A stretch of DNA of 64,000 nucleotides from Mycolicibacterium cosmeticum (lineage in GTDB: Bacteria > Actinomycetota > Actinomycetes > Mycobacteriales > Mycobacteriaceae): NCBI RefSeq assembly GCF_000613185.1, contig NZ_CCBB010000003.1, forward strand, positions 868,001-932,000, read 5' to 3'. The first letter of the stretch is position 1; every line of letters starts with the position of its first letter. The notes under the pieces are model-generated. The model ran no database searches. It was not told the origin of the DNA and worked only from the letters and a program-made list of their open reading frames with translations. The position numbers and the translations under genes were made by a program. This document shows positions 9,328 through 17,168 of this stretch, one piece after another.

Positions 9328-9783
9328 TCAGTGCAGCGGATCGCCGTCGACGATATCGGTGATGGTGACGTCGATCGATGCCGTCGCTGGCCGCCCGGTG
9401 TCGTCGAGGATGTCCAGCACGCGGTGGACGGTGTCGACGACGGCTCGGCGGACATCGTCGCCGAGGTCGGGTAGCCGGGTCCCGTAGCTGCCGGTGATAT
9501 CGATGTCGACGGCTCGCAGAAGCGCACCCTCCACGGTGAAGGCGATCCGGGTGGGCTGGCAGACGAACCTGCGTCGAAGTTCGTGAGCCAGCAGGCCGCG
9601 CAGTGCGCCATCGCTGATGTAGAGCAGACCGCGGGCGGCGTCACCGGATGCGCGGATGGGCCATCCGGTGCGCGCCGCGGCATGCACGGCCGCGCGGACT
9701 TGTGCGCTGATCGCCTCCCACCCGGGTTCGGGTGCGGTGCGCAGATACGAGGCCGCGCGCTGCAAGAGCGAATCTGACTGCAT
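9328..9783 (-). CDS. Asp23/Gls24-like protein coupled to an ECF sigma factor
   Basis: About 151 residues. The central and C-terminal parts (SDGALRGLLAHELRR, then IAFTVEGALLRAVDIDITGSYG and RRAVVDTVHRVLDIL) alternate short strands and helices in a way that resembles the Asp23/Gls24 envelope stress family. This match is by pattern only. The ATG at 9783 is chosen because it overlaps the sigma factor stop (TGATG) and follows AGGTGG; an in-frame GTG at 9792 is possible. Coupling to the sigma gene suggests a partner, target or modulator of that regulator, but there is no membrane segment or zinc motif as in classical anti-sigma factors. Confidence 0.55.
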   Translation of the reverse strand: MQSDSLLQRAASYLRTAPEPGWEAISAQVRAAVHAAARTGWPIRASGDAARGLLYISDGALRGLLAHELRRRFVCQPTRIAFTVEGALLRAVDIDITGSYGTRLPDLGDDVRRAVVDTVHRVLDILDDTGRPATASIDVTITDIVDGDPLH

Positions 9784-10352
9784 CACTGCCACCTCGTCAA
9801 CAGCACCCGTAATGTCTTGGTGGCGCGTAGATGATGTCCCCGCGCCGCATCGGGGCTCAGCGAGAGCACCTCACCGATCTCCGGGAACGTCAGTAGTTCG
9901 ATTTCCCGCATCATCCACACGGCGCGCTGACGGATCGGTAACTCGGCGAGCGCGGACTCCAGGGCCGCGAGGAACTCCGTATTCGAGGCTGCGGTGAAGG
10001 GGTCGGCCGCCGTGTCCGAACTCGCCAATGGTTCGAGCACCCAATCCTCGACCGGCCTGGCATGTTTGAGTCGATGCGTGTCCGCGATTTTGCGATAGCA
10101 GATGGCGAATAGCCAGGTCCGCAGGGTGGAGGTGCGGCGGAAGCCACCGATCTGGCGCCACGCCGCGACGAAGGTGTCCTGGACGACGTCGGCGATATCG
10201 GCTTCGGACGCCAGCAGCCGTCGCGAGTACCGGTACAAGATGGGCCCATAGCGGTTGACGATGGCGTCGAATGCCTCTCGATCACCGATCATGGCCGCAG
10301 TGCAGAGGGTGTCGTCGTCAGCATCGCGTAAGTCGGTGCCCGTCAGGGACAT
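9783..10352 (-). CDS. ECF-type RNA polymerase sigma factor
   Basis: A 189-residue sigma-70 family protein of the extracytoplasmic function group. Region 2 is visible in VNRYGPILYRYSRRLL, EADIADVVQDTFVAAW and TLRTWLFAICYRKIAD; region 4 in LAELPIRQRAVWMMREIELLTFPEIGEVL followed by the helix-turn-helix SPDAARGHHLRATKTL. The ATG at 10352 follows a strong GGAGGAGG ribosome site; a GTG one codon upstream is also possible. The downstream gene is translationally coupled. No obvious anti-sigma factor is adjacent, and which of the known mycobacterial ECF groups it belongs to cannot be decided here. Confidence 0.9.
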   Translation of the reverse strand: MSLTGTDLRDADDDTLCTAAMIGDREAFDAIVNRYGPILYRYSRRLLASEADIADVVQDTFVAAWRQIGGFRRTSTLRTWLFAICYRKIADTHRLKHARPVEDWVLEPLASSDTAADPFTAASNTEFLAALESALAELPIRQRAVWMMREIELLTFPEIGEVLSLSPDAARGHHLRATKTLRVLLTRWQ

Positions 10353-10384
10353 CACCCTCCTCCGCTTTGATCAGCGCGGCTTTC

Positions 10385-10404
10385 GTGGCCGGTGTACCGG
10401 CCAC
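10385..10404. promoter_or_regulatory. 20-bp inverted repeat between sigma factor and unknown gene
   Basis: GTGGCCGGT and ACCGGCCAC form a perfect 9-bp inverted repeat around GT. It lies 30 bases after the unknown gene (minus strand) and about 35 bases before the sigma factor start, so it could be a weak terminator for the first or an operator for the second. No T-run follows on either strand. Confidence 0.45.
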
Positions 10405-10433
10405 CGGGTTCGGGGCTGTAATTGATCGTCGTA

Positions 10434-11039
10434 TCAGTGAGTTCGCTTATGGCGCAGCAGTATCCGCTGCCGCCAACCGATGGTGGTGTTGCCGATCGCC
10501 CTGGTGAAGCCCGAATCGTCGGGCAGCAGCACCGTGACGTCGCTGGGGCCGGAGACGGGGTACTCCCCAGGGGGATCGGTGAAGCGCACGACCTCGACCT
10601 TGTCGGTGACGAAGATGCGGACGTGGATGCGACCGGGCCGGCCGAACAGCAGCTTGCGGTCCGGATCACGCGCGTCCCCGATGGCGATGACACCGCTGGC
10701 GACGGTCAGGTACCCGTCGAATACGAGGTCGCCGGCACCGCTCGCGCGGGATCCGGCCAGCACCTGCACGCGGACTCGGCGGCCGACGGTGTCGCATTCG
10801 TGCGCACCCATGGTGTGCACCCACAGCGCATGCACCGGTGTCCCGGGTGTGAGCGCGCCATCCTGGCGGACATAGGCCGCGGGCGTCCCGTTACAGCCGA
10901 CATCTTCGATGGTGACGATGCATCCGTCAGGGGTGATGGCGGTGTCGCACAGCAGCTGGTTACCGACGATCCTCACGAGATTTCCCGTCGCTGTGCCCGC
11001 TCCGGGCGGCAAATCTCGATATAGCCGTTCAATGTGCAT
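10434..11039 (-). CDS. Conserved-looking protein of unknown function
   Basis: A 201-residue protein that I do not recognise. It has no signal peptide or membrane segment. It is rich in beta-forming stretches, with two Cys in the first 50 residues (LLCDTAI, DVGCNG) and a His-rich middle (HALWVHTMGAHECD) that could bind a metal. It starts at an ATG divergent from the EspR paralogue and lies upstream of the ECF sigma factor on the same strand, separated from it by an inverted repeat. Codon use is like that of its neighbours, so it is probably a real gene. Function is open. Confidence 0.65.
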   Translation of the reverse strand: MHIERLYRDLPPGAGTATGNLVRIVGNQLLCDTAITPDGCIVTIEDVGCNGTPAAYVRQDGALTPGTPVHALWVHTMGAHECDTVGRRVRVQVLAGSRASGAGDLVFDGYLTVASGVIAIGDARDPDRKLLFGRPGRIHVRIFVTDKVEVVRFTDPPGEYPVSGPSDVTVLLPDDSGFTRAIGNTTIGWRQRILLRHKRTH

Positions 11040-11297
11040 GATGATCGGCGAGAACGGGGCAGGGGATCGGCCGAGGCCCGTACGCGGGGGTGGGGTTCGT
11101 GACTCATCGGACGCTCAATTCTCCTGCTCGGGGTACTGCTGTGGCGTGCCACCGCGTGATGTCCGGTCGACGCGGCCGAGATGGCTAATTACGTGACTGA
11201 TGTGTCATACTAATAATATGTCGCACGTGCGGCAAACTTTCATCGGTAATCCGTGGTCAGGGGAAGTGTTGAGGCAGCGGTCGAGCGGGGTGAAGCG
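11040..11297. promoter_or_regulatory. Divergent promoter region of the EspR paralogue and unknown gene
   Basis: A 258-base non-coding stretch between divergent genes. Near its right side is an unusually AT-rich island at about 11205-11219 (CATACTAATAATATG), flanked by TACGTGACTGATGTGTC, which stands out in this GC-rich sequence and is a plausible minus-10 region or protein-binding site. EspR-type proteins bind and often regulate their own promoters, so an autoregulatory site here is likely but not shown. Confidence 0.4.
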
Positions 11298-11720
11298 ATG
11301 ATCGACATGAGGGCGCGGGGGAAGCTGCGCGATGACGGGCGGGGGGTGGCCGCGGACAGCTTCGCGGCCCGGCTGAACAGGCTGTTCGACACGATCTACC
11401 CGCCCGGTCGCGGCCCGTATGCCAGCAGCGAGTTGGTGCGCGCCGTCGAATGCCGCGGCATGGAGTTGTCGGCGCCGTATCTCTCCCAGTTGCGCTCGGG
11501 GCGGCGGGAGAACCCGTCCCGGGAGACGATGGAGCTGATCGCCGAATTCTTCGGTATCCGAAGCGATTACTTCACCGGGCGGGACGAGGCTTACCGCCGG
11601 CGACTCGAAGAAGAGCTGGATTGGATCGAGCTGTCCCGCAACCCCGATGTTCGCCGGCTGACATCCGCGTTGATCGAGCTGCCTCCCGGTCGGCGGGAAC
11701 AGCTGCTGGCCGGCCTCTGA
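11298..11720 (+). CDS. EspR-like nucleoid-associated helix-turn-helix regulator
   Basis: About 140 residues. Residues near 22-100 (FAARLNRLFDTIYPPGRGP, SAPYLSQLRSGRRENPS, FFGIRSDYF) match the HTH domain of EspR (Rv3849), including the YPPGRGP loop and the recognition helix SAPYLSQLRSG. The C-terminal part, with RRLTSALIELPPGRREQLL, corresponds to the EspR dimerisation region. It differs from EspR in an N-terminal extension rich in charged residues. EspR is a DNA-looping regulator of ESX-1 and lipid genes; this paralogue is beside an ECF sigma factor and an unknown gene rather than ESX genes. Start ATG 11298 is chosen; GTG 11253 and ATG 11307 are in frame. Confidence 0.85.
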   Translation: MIDMRARGKLRDDGRGVAADSFAARLNRLFDTIYPPGRGPYASSELVRAVECRGMELSAPYLSQLRSGRRENPSRETMELIAEFFGIRSDYFTGRDEAYRRRLEEELDWIELSRNPDVRRLTSALIELPPGRREQLLAGL

Positions 11721-11853
11721 TCGTCCGGGTGGGATATGCCTCGCGCTCGAAACATCGTCGGAATGGGCACCATTCGGGCCGAAATGCGGCACCCGGACGC
11801 TCCGGGCCTGCGGTTGGCTGAGGGCACGACCGTGAACGCCACGAGGAGACCCG

Positions 11854-12924
11854 ATGCTGATGCGCGCCGCCCGGATGTACGGATACCACGAGCCGTTGCG
11901 GATCGAAGAGATCCCCGTGCCCGACATCGGCGCAACCGATGTCCTGGTGAAGGTCGCGGCCACGGGTATGTGCCGCAGCGACTGTCAGCTCATCGAAGGT
12001 TATTTCACGCAGGGCGCTCCGCTGGCCGCCCCGATCACGCCGGGCCATGAGGTCGCCGGCCGGATCGCGGCGATAGGGGGCGAAGTCCCGGGCACCGCCG
12101 GACTGTCGGAGGGCGATCTCGTGGTGGTGAACCCGAACTGGGGCGACGGGACCTGCCGGCAATGTCGGGAGGGCAACGAGCAGATCTGCGGAAACGGCCA
12201 GATGGCCGGGTTCGGCCCGCCGGGCGGATTCGCCGAGTACATGCCCGTCCCGTATCGGCACGTCATCAAGGTGCCCGACACGCTGGACCCGCGGCCCGAG
12301 ACGCTGGCACCCCTGACCGACGCGGGGCTCACGCCGTACCGCGGCATGAAGAAGTTGCGCGCCGCGGGCAAGCTCGGCGCCGGCCGCACGGTGGTGGTGA
12401 ACGGCATCGGCGGCCTGGGCAGTTACGGGGTGCAGTACGCCCGGTTGCTCGGCGGCGGTGCCACCGTGGTGGCTTTTGCGAGAAGCGCCGAAAAGCTGGC
12501 TCTGGCAACGGAGAACGGCGCGCATCACGCCGTCAACACCCGAGGCAAGACGGCCGAGCAGGTCGGCGACGAGCTGGAACAACTGACCGGTCGGCGGGAA
12601 GCCGACGCGGTACTCGACTGCGCCGCCGCCGAAGAATCGCTGGCACTGGGCGCCCAGATCCTGGCCAGGGAGGGCGCCCTGACGTCCGTCGGCCTGATGG
12701 GGCAGAAGGTGGTGCTGCCACTGCTGCCGTTCACCAACGGCGAGAAATCGTACTTCGGCTCGTTCTGGGGCAACTACGACGATCTGTCCGAGGTGCTGGC
12801 CCTGGCGGCCGCGGGCCTGATCAAACACACCGTCACCCCGGTCACCCTCGACGACGTGAACGACAATCTGGCGGCGCTGGCACGCGGCGACATCGTGGGT
12901 CGTGCCGTGATCGTCTTCGACTAG
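11854..12924 (+). CDS. Zinc-dependent medium-chain alcohol dehydrogenase
   Basis: A 356-residue MDR-family enzyme. The catalytic zinc site is shown by GMCRSDCQ (Cys about 38), GHEVAGRIAAIG (His/Glu) and the structural zinc lobe by GDGTCRQCREGNEQIC with its four spaced cysteines. The Rossmann motif GIGGLGSYG lies near residue 187. LTDAGLTPYRGMK is typical of secondary or aliphatic alcohol dehydrogenases of actinobacteria such as Rhodococcus ADH-A. It should oxidise alcohols with NAD(P)+; the substrate is unknown. The ATG at 11854 follows GAGGAG. It ends just before the SOS box of dnaE2. Confidence 0.88.
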   Translation: MLMRAARMYGYHEPLRIEEIPVPDIGATDVLVKVAATGMCRSDCQLIEGYFTQGAPLAAPITPGHEVAGRIAAIGGEVPGTAGLSEGDLVVVNPNWGDGTCRQCREGNEQICGNGQMAGFGPPGGFAEYMPVPYRHVIKVPDTLDPRPETLAPLTDAGLTPYRGMKKLRAAGKLGAGRTVVVNGIGGLGSYGVQYARLLGGGATVVAFARSAEKLALATENGAHHAVNTRGKTAEQVGDELEQLTGRREADAVLDCAAAEESLALGAQILAREGALTSVGLMGQKVVLPLLPFTNGEKSYFGSFWGNYDDLSEVLALAAAGLIKHTVTPVTLDDVNDNLAALARGDIVGRAVIVFD

Positions 12925-12927
12925 CGT

Positions 12928-12943
12928 TCGAACGCGTGTTCGA
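12928..12943 (+). promoter_or_regulatory. LexA binding site (SOS box) of dnaE2
   Basis: TCGAACGCGTGTTCGA is a perfect match to the mycobacterial SOS box TCGAAC-N4-GTTCGA and is fully palindromic. It ends 14 bases before the dnaE2 start codon, so LexA bound here should block transcription directly. DnaE2 is known to be DNA-damage inducible in mycobacteria, which agrees. Confidence 0.95.
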
Positions 12944-12957
12944 TTAGCCTGAACGGG

Positions 12958-15900
12958 GTGGGCTGGCATAACGGACCGCCGACCTGGTCGGAGATGGAGC
13001 GGGTACTGACCGGCCGGGACCGCCGTATCGAGCCGCCGCCCGCGGACGGCGGGGACAGTCCGGCCTGGTCGCGCAAGCGTGCCCCGTACCGGCCTGCGGG
13101 CATCGAACGCAACGGTTCCCGCGTCCCGTACGCCGAGTTGCACGCGCACTCCGCGTACAGCTTCCTCGACGGGGCCAGCACGCCGGAGGAACTCGTCGAG
13201 GAGGCGGCCCGGCTGGATCTGCGCGCCATCGCGCTGACCGACCACGACGGGCTCTACGGCGTGGTGCGGTTCGCCGAGGCGGCCCGCGAACTGGACGTGG
13301 CCACCGTGTTCGGGGCCGAACTGTCGCTGGGTAACGTGCCCCGCACCGAGGACCCCGACCCGCCCGGCCCGCATCTGCTGGTATTGGCCCGGGGCACCGA
13401 GGGTTACCGGCGGCTGTCCCGGACGCTGGCCGCGGCGCATCTGGCCGGCGGGGAGAAGGGCAAACCGCGCTACGACTTCGACGCGCTCACCGAGGCCGCG
13501 GGCGGCCATTGGCACATCCTCACCGGGTGTCGCAAAGGCCATGTCCGCCAAGCGCTCTCGGAAGGTGGTCCGGATGCCGCGGCCCGGGCGCTGGCCGATC
13601 TGGTGGACCGGTTCGGCAGCGACCGGGTCAGCATCGAACTGACCCAGCACGGCCAACCGTGCGATCACGAACGCAATGCCGCACTGGCCGAGCTGGCACC
13701 CCGGTTCGGGGTGGGCGTGGTGGCCACCACCGGCGCGCATTTCGCCGAACCGTCCCGGGGCCGGCTGGCCATGGCGATGGCGGCCATCCGGGCCCGCAAC
13801 TCGCTGGATACCGCGGAAGGCTGGCTGGCCCCGCTGGGTGGCGCACATCTGCGTTCGGGGGAGGAGATGGCCAGGCTGTTCGGCGACGACGCCGTCACCG
13901 CCGCAGCCGATCTCGGCGAGCAGTGCGCCTTCGGGTTGAGTCTCATCGCGCCCCAGTTGCCGCCCTTCGACGTCCCGCCCGGGCACACCGAGAACAGTTG
14001 GCTGCGCCACCTCGTCGAGGCCGGCGCCGCCGAACGGTACGGGCCACCGGCACACGCCCCCAAGGCATACGCGCAGATCGAACACGAGCTGCGGATCATC
14101 GAGCAGCTGAACTTCCCGGGCTACTTCCTGGTGGTGCACGACATCACCCGGTTCTGCCGGGAGAACAACATCCTGTGTCAGGGCCGGGGGTCGGCGGCCA
14201 ACTCGGCGGTCTGTTACGCGCTCAAGGTCACCAACGTCGACCCGGTCCGCAACGAGTTGTTGTTCGAACGGTTCCTGTCCCCGGTGCGCGACGGCCCACC
14301 CGATATCGACATCGACATCGAATCGGACCTGCGCGAGAAGGCCATCCAGTATGTCTACGACCGCTACGGGCGGGACTATGCCGCCCAGGTCGCCAACGTC
14401 ATCACCTACCGCGGCCGCAGCGCGGTCCGGGACATGGCGCGTGCGCTGGGCTTCTCGCAGGGCCAGCAGGACGCATGGAGCAAGCAGATCAGCCGGTGGA
14501 ACGGATTGGCCGATTCGCCCGACGTGGAGGACATCCCCGAGCAGGTGGTCGACCTGGCCACCCAGATCACCAACCTGCCCCGGCACATGGGCATCCATTC
14601 CGGCGGCATGGTGATCTGCGACCGGCCGATCGCCGACGTCTGCCCGGTGGAATGGGCCAGGATGGAGAACCGCAGTGTGCTGCAGTGGGATAAAGATGAC
14701 TGCGCGGCAATAGGTCTGGTGAAGTTCGACATGCTGGGTCTCGGCATGCTCTCGGCGCTGCACTATGCCATCGACCTGCTGGCCGAACACAAGGGCATCG
14801 CCGTCGACCTGGCGCAACTGGACCTGTCCGAGCCCGCGGTGTACGAGATGTTGCAGCGCGCCGATTCGGTCGGGGTGTTCCAGGTGGAGTCCCGCGCCCA
14901 GATGGCCACCCTGCCGCGGCTGAAACCGCGTGAGTTCTACGACCTGGTGGTCGAGGTGGCGCTGATCCGTCCGGGCCCCATCCAGGGCGGGTCGGTGCAT
15001 CCCTACATCCGGCGCCGCAACGGCCAGGAGGAGGTCACCTATGACCACCCGTCGATGGAACCGGCGCTGCGCAAGACGCTGGGGGTGCCGCTGTTCCAGG
15101 AGCAGTTGATGCAGCTGGCGGTCGACTGTGCCGGCTTCAGCGCCGCCGAGGCCGACCAATTGCGCCGCGCCATGGGGTCCAAACGGTCCACCGAGCGGAT
15201 GCGGTTGCTGCGCAACCGGTTCTACGACGGCATGCGCGAAAAGCACGGTATCACCGGTGCGATCGCCGACCGCATCTACGACAAGATGGAGGCCTTCGCG
15301 AATTTCGGTTTCCCGGAGAGTCATTCGCTGAGTTTCGCCTCGCTGGTGTTCTACTCGTCCTGGTTCAAACTGCACCATCCCGCGGTGTTCTGCGCGGCGC
15401 TGCTGCGCGCCCAGCCGATGGGCTTCTATTCGCCGCAATCACTGGTCGCCGACGCCCGCAGGCACGGGGTGCAGGTGCACGGGCCCGATATCAACGCCAG
15501 CCTGGTACACGCCACCTGTGCGAACCGGGGGCTGGATGTGCGGCTGGGGCTCGGTGCGGTCCGGCACATCGGTGACACGCTGGCCCAGCGGATCGTCGAC
15601 GAACGGACGGCGCACGGGCCGTTTGCCTCCCTGCTGGACCTGACCGCGCGGGTGCAGCTGTCGGTGCCGCAGACCGAGGCGCTGGCGACGGCCGGTGCGC
15701 TGGGCTGTTTCGGGATCACCCGCCGCGAAGCGCTGTGGGCGGCGGGTGCGGCCGCGACCCAGCGGCCGGACCGGCTCCCCGGGGTGGGGGCCTCCTCGCA
15801 TGTGCCGGCGCTGCCCGGGATGACCGAACTCGAGCTCACCGCGGCCGATGTGTGGGCCACCGGGGTTTCGCCGGAGCGCTATCCCACCGAGTTCCTGCGG

Positions 15901-16233
15901 GAGAATTTCGACGAGCTGGGGGTGATTCCCGCGGGCCGGCTGCTCGAGGTGCCCGACGGGAGCCGAATCCTGGTGGCGGGGGCGGTGACTCATCGGCAGC
16001 GTCCGGCGACGGCGCAGGGCGTGACGTTCATGAACCTGGAGGACGAAACCGGCATGGTCAATGTGCTGTGCTCACCGGGGGTGTGGTCACGGCACCGCAA
16101 GCTCGCGCAGACGGCCTCGGCGTTGGTGGTGCGCGGCATCGTGCAGAACGCCAGTGGGGCGGTCACGGTGGTGGCCGACCGGATGGCCCCGGTGCAATTG
16201 CGGGTGGCGTCGCGGTCCCGCGATTTCCGGTGA
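12958..16233 (+). CDS. dnaE2: Error-prone DNA polymerase DnaE2
   Basis: A 1091-residue C-family polymerase alpha subunit. In order: PHP domain (AELHAHSAYSFLDGAS and ALTDHDGLYGV, about 60-110), palm with the catalytic acidic motif PDIDIDIE (D449, D451, D453), the fingers (SHSLSFASLVFYSSWFKLHHP, about 788-808) and a C-terminal OB fold (ILVAGAVTHRQRP to MVNVLCSP, about 1005-1045). It is shorter than the replicative DnaE1, as expected for DnaE2. In mycobacteria it performs SOS mutagenesis together with ImuA' and ImuB, both at the left end of this window. The GTG start sits 14 bases after a perfect LexA box, so the gene is SOS-controlled and has a very short or absent leader. Confidence 0.96.
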   Translation: MGWHNGPPTWSEMERVLTGRDRRIEPPPADGGDSPAWSRKRAPYRPAGIERNGSRVPYAELHAHSAYSFLDGASTPEELVEEAARLDLRAIALTDHDGLYGVVRFAEAARELDVATVFGAELSLGNVPRTEDPDPPGPHLLVLARGTEGYRRLSRTLAAAHLAGGEKGKPRYDFDALTEAAGGHWHILTGCRKGHVRQALSEGGPDAAARALADLVDRFGSDRVSIELTQHGQPCDHERNAALAELAPRFGVGVVATTGAHFAEPSRGRLAMAMAAIRARNSLDTAEGWLAPLGGAHLRSGEEMARLFGDDAVTAAADLGEQCAFGLSLIAPQLPPFDVPPGHTENSWLRHLVEAGAAERYGPPAHAPKAYAQIEHELRIIEQLNFPGYFLVVHDITRFCRENNILCQGRGSAANSAVCYALKVTNVDPVRNELLFERFLSPVRDGPPDIDIDIESDLREKAIQYVYDRYGRDYAAQVANVITYRGRSAVRDMARALGFSQGQQDAWSKQISRWNGLADSPDVEDIPEQVVDLATQITNLPRHMGIHSGGMVICDRPIADVCPVEWARMENRSVLQWDKDDCAAIGLVKFDMLGLGMLSALHYAIDLLAEHKGIAVDLAQLDLSEPAVYEMLQRADSVGVFQVESRAQMATLPRLKPREFYDLVVEVALIRPGPIQGGSVHPYIRRRNGQEEVTYDHPSMEPALRKTLGVPLFQEQLMQLAVDCAGFSAAEADQLRRAMGSKRSTERMRLLRNRFYDGMREKHGITGAIADRIYDKMEAFANFGFPESHSLSFASLVFYSSWFKLHHPAVFCAALLRAQPMGFYSPQSLVADARRHGVQVHGPDINASLVHATCANRGLDVRLGLGAVRHIGDTLAQRIVDERTAHGPFASLLDLTARVQLSVPQTEALATAGALGCFGITRREALWAAGAAATQRPDRLPGVGASSHVPALPGMTELELTAADVWATGVSPERYPTEFLRENFDELGVIPAGRLLEVPDGSRILVAGAVTHRQRPATAQGVTFMNLEDETGMVNVLCSPGVWSRHRKLAQTASALVVRGIVQNASGAVTVVADRMAPVQLRVASRSRDFR

Positions 16234-16298
16234 GCGTTGACTCGTCCTACAGGGCGTTGATTACTCGCACTTCTGCGCCATGGTCGCCGAGTCAACGG

Positions 16299-16325
16299 CT
16301 GTCCCTTCCCCCGATCGGGGGACAG
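16299..16325. terminator. Hairpin with a 14-bp GATC-centred palindrome after dnaE2
   Basis: CCCCCGATCGGGGG (16308-16321) is a perfect palindrome enclosed by CTGTC and GACAG arms (16299-16303 and 16321-16325). It is about 65 bases after dnaE2 and 125 bases before the small secreted gene. It may act as a terminator without a T-run or as a regulatory site of the next gene; the 16234-16452 stretch holds no other gene that I can see. Confidence 0.5.
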
Positions 16326-16452
16326 GCGGTTCATCCCCGTCATCCACCGGTCACCGGACAGACCCCGCGGGTGAATCCGGGCATTCTTTTCTCAACGGCG
16401 AAACAAGCCGACAACAGAAACCGAAAGCCCACTCACACAAAGGATTACAGAA

Positions 16453-16683
16453 ATGATCGCGATCTTCCGCACCCTGGCCCTGCCCGTCGTCGCCGCCGGC
16501 GTCATCGGCGCCGGAGCGCTCGGCCTGGCCGGCACCGCCAGCGCAGCCACCCAGGTGGCCCCCGGCGACCATGGCAGCCACTCCTTCAGCCCCGAGGTCA
16601 AGGCCCACCCGGCTCCGACCATGGCGCCCGGCTGGCACGCCCACCACGGGCCGGCCCGGGTCGCGATCCTGCAGAACCGCTGA
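16453..16683 (+). CDS. Small secreted His-rich protein
   Basis: A 76-residue precursor with a clear signal peptide (MIAIFRTLALPVVAAG and onward, cleaved near TASAA-TQ, about residue 32). The mature peptide is only about 44 residues and contains six histidines (DHGSHSF, KAHP, WHAHHGP), so metal binding or a pH-dependent role is possible but unproven. No Cys is present. An AAAGGA ribosome site precedes the ATG. A strong terminator hairpin follows directly. I cannot assign a family; similar short exported peptides are common in mycobacteria. Confidence 0.7.
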   Translation: MIAIFRTLALPVVAAGVIGAGALGLAGTASAATQVAPGDHGSHSFSPEVKAHPAPTMAPGWHAHHGPARVAILQNR

Positions 16684-16694
16684 TCCACCCACGG

Positions 16695-16724
16695 CGAGCC
16701 CCACCCGCGAGCGGGTGGGGCTCG
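16695..16724. terminator. Bidirectional hairpin terminator
   Basis: CGAGCCCCACCCGC and GCGGGTGGGGCTCG form a perfect 14-bp stem around GA, between the end of the small secreted gene (plus strand) and the end of the PPOX-type gene (minus strand). It is placed to end transcription from both sides. There is no T-run, as is usual in mycobacteria. Confidence 0.75.
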
Positions 16725-16731
16725 GCGCGTA

Positions 16732-17145
16732 TCAGGCCTCGGTCGGGGTGGTCCACACCTTGTCGATGGAGATCTTGATGCGGGTGCTGTAGCCGGCCAT
16801 CGCCTCGGTGAGCCCGAACTGAGCGGCGGCCTTCTCGTACTTGGCCCAGTACGGTGCGTCCTCGCGACCGTCCACGCCCTCGGCATCGATGCGGGCGGTG
16901 CCGCCGATCGCGATGATGCCACTGCCGTTGCCGTCGGAGTCCAGGTTCAGGCTCACCTGCGGATGGTTGCGGATATGGCGCACCTTGGCCGTCGACGGGG
17001 TGGTGTAGACGACGATGTCGGTGCCGTCGAAGTAGAACCACACCAGTTTGGGTACGGGTTGCCCGGATTTGGCGACGGTGGTCAGCCAGCCGTAGTCGTC
17101 GGAGGTGAGGCGGTCGGTGACATCCTGCGTCAGGTTCGTGGTCAT
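16732..17145 (-). CDS. PPOX-class F420/FMN-dependent oxidoreductase (Rv3369-like)
   Basis: A 137-residue single-domain split-barrel protein of the pyridoxamine-phosphate-oxidase-like group. It shows the usual pattern GWLTTVAKSGQPVPKLVWFYFDG followed by VRHIRNHPQVSLNLDSDG and the strand GGTARID. M. tuberculosis Rv3369 is the same length class and sits next to Rv3368c, as here. Such enzymes bind F420 or FMN and reduce small substrates; the true substrate is unknown. The ATG at 17145 leaves a 23-base gap to the divergent nitroreductase gene, so the two share a promoter region and may be co-regulated. Confidence 0.85.
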   Translation of the reverse strand: MTTNLTQDVTDRLTSDDYGWLTTVAKSGQPVPKLVWFYFDGTDIVVYTTPSTAKVRHIRNHPQVSLNLDSDGNGSGIIAIGGTARIDAEGVDGREDAPYWAKYEKAAAQFGLTEAMAGYSTRIKISIDKVWTTPTEA

Positions 17146-17168
17146 GGCCGAAAATGTAGTCTCGCGAT

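Noticed and set aside
11572..15438. Very long open frame on the minus strand opposite dnaE2
   Set aside because: It is an antisense shadow of dnaE2 caused by the high G+C; the product is Arg/His/Gly-rich with no recognisable domain, and dnaE2 on the other strand has full family motifs.
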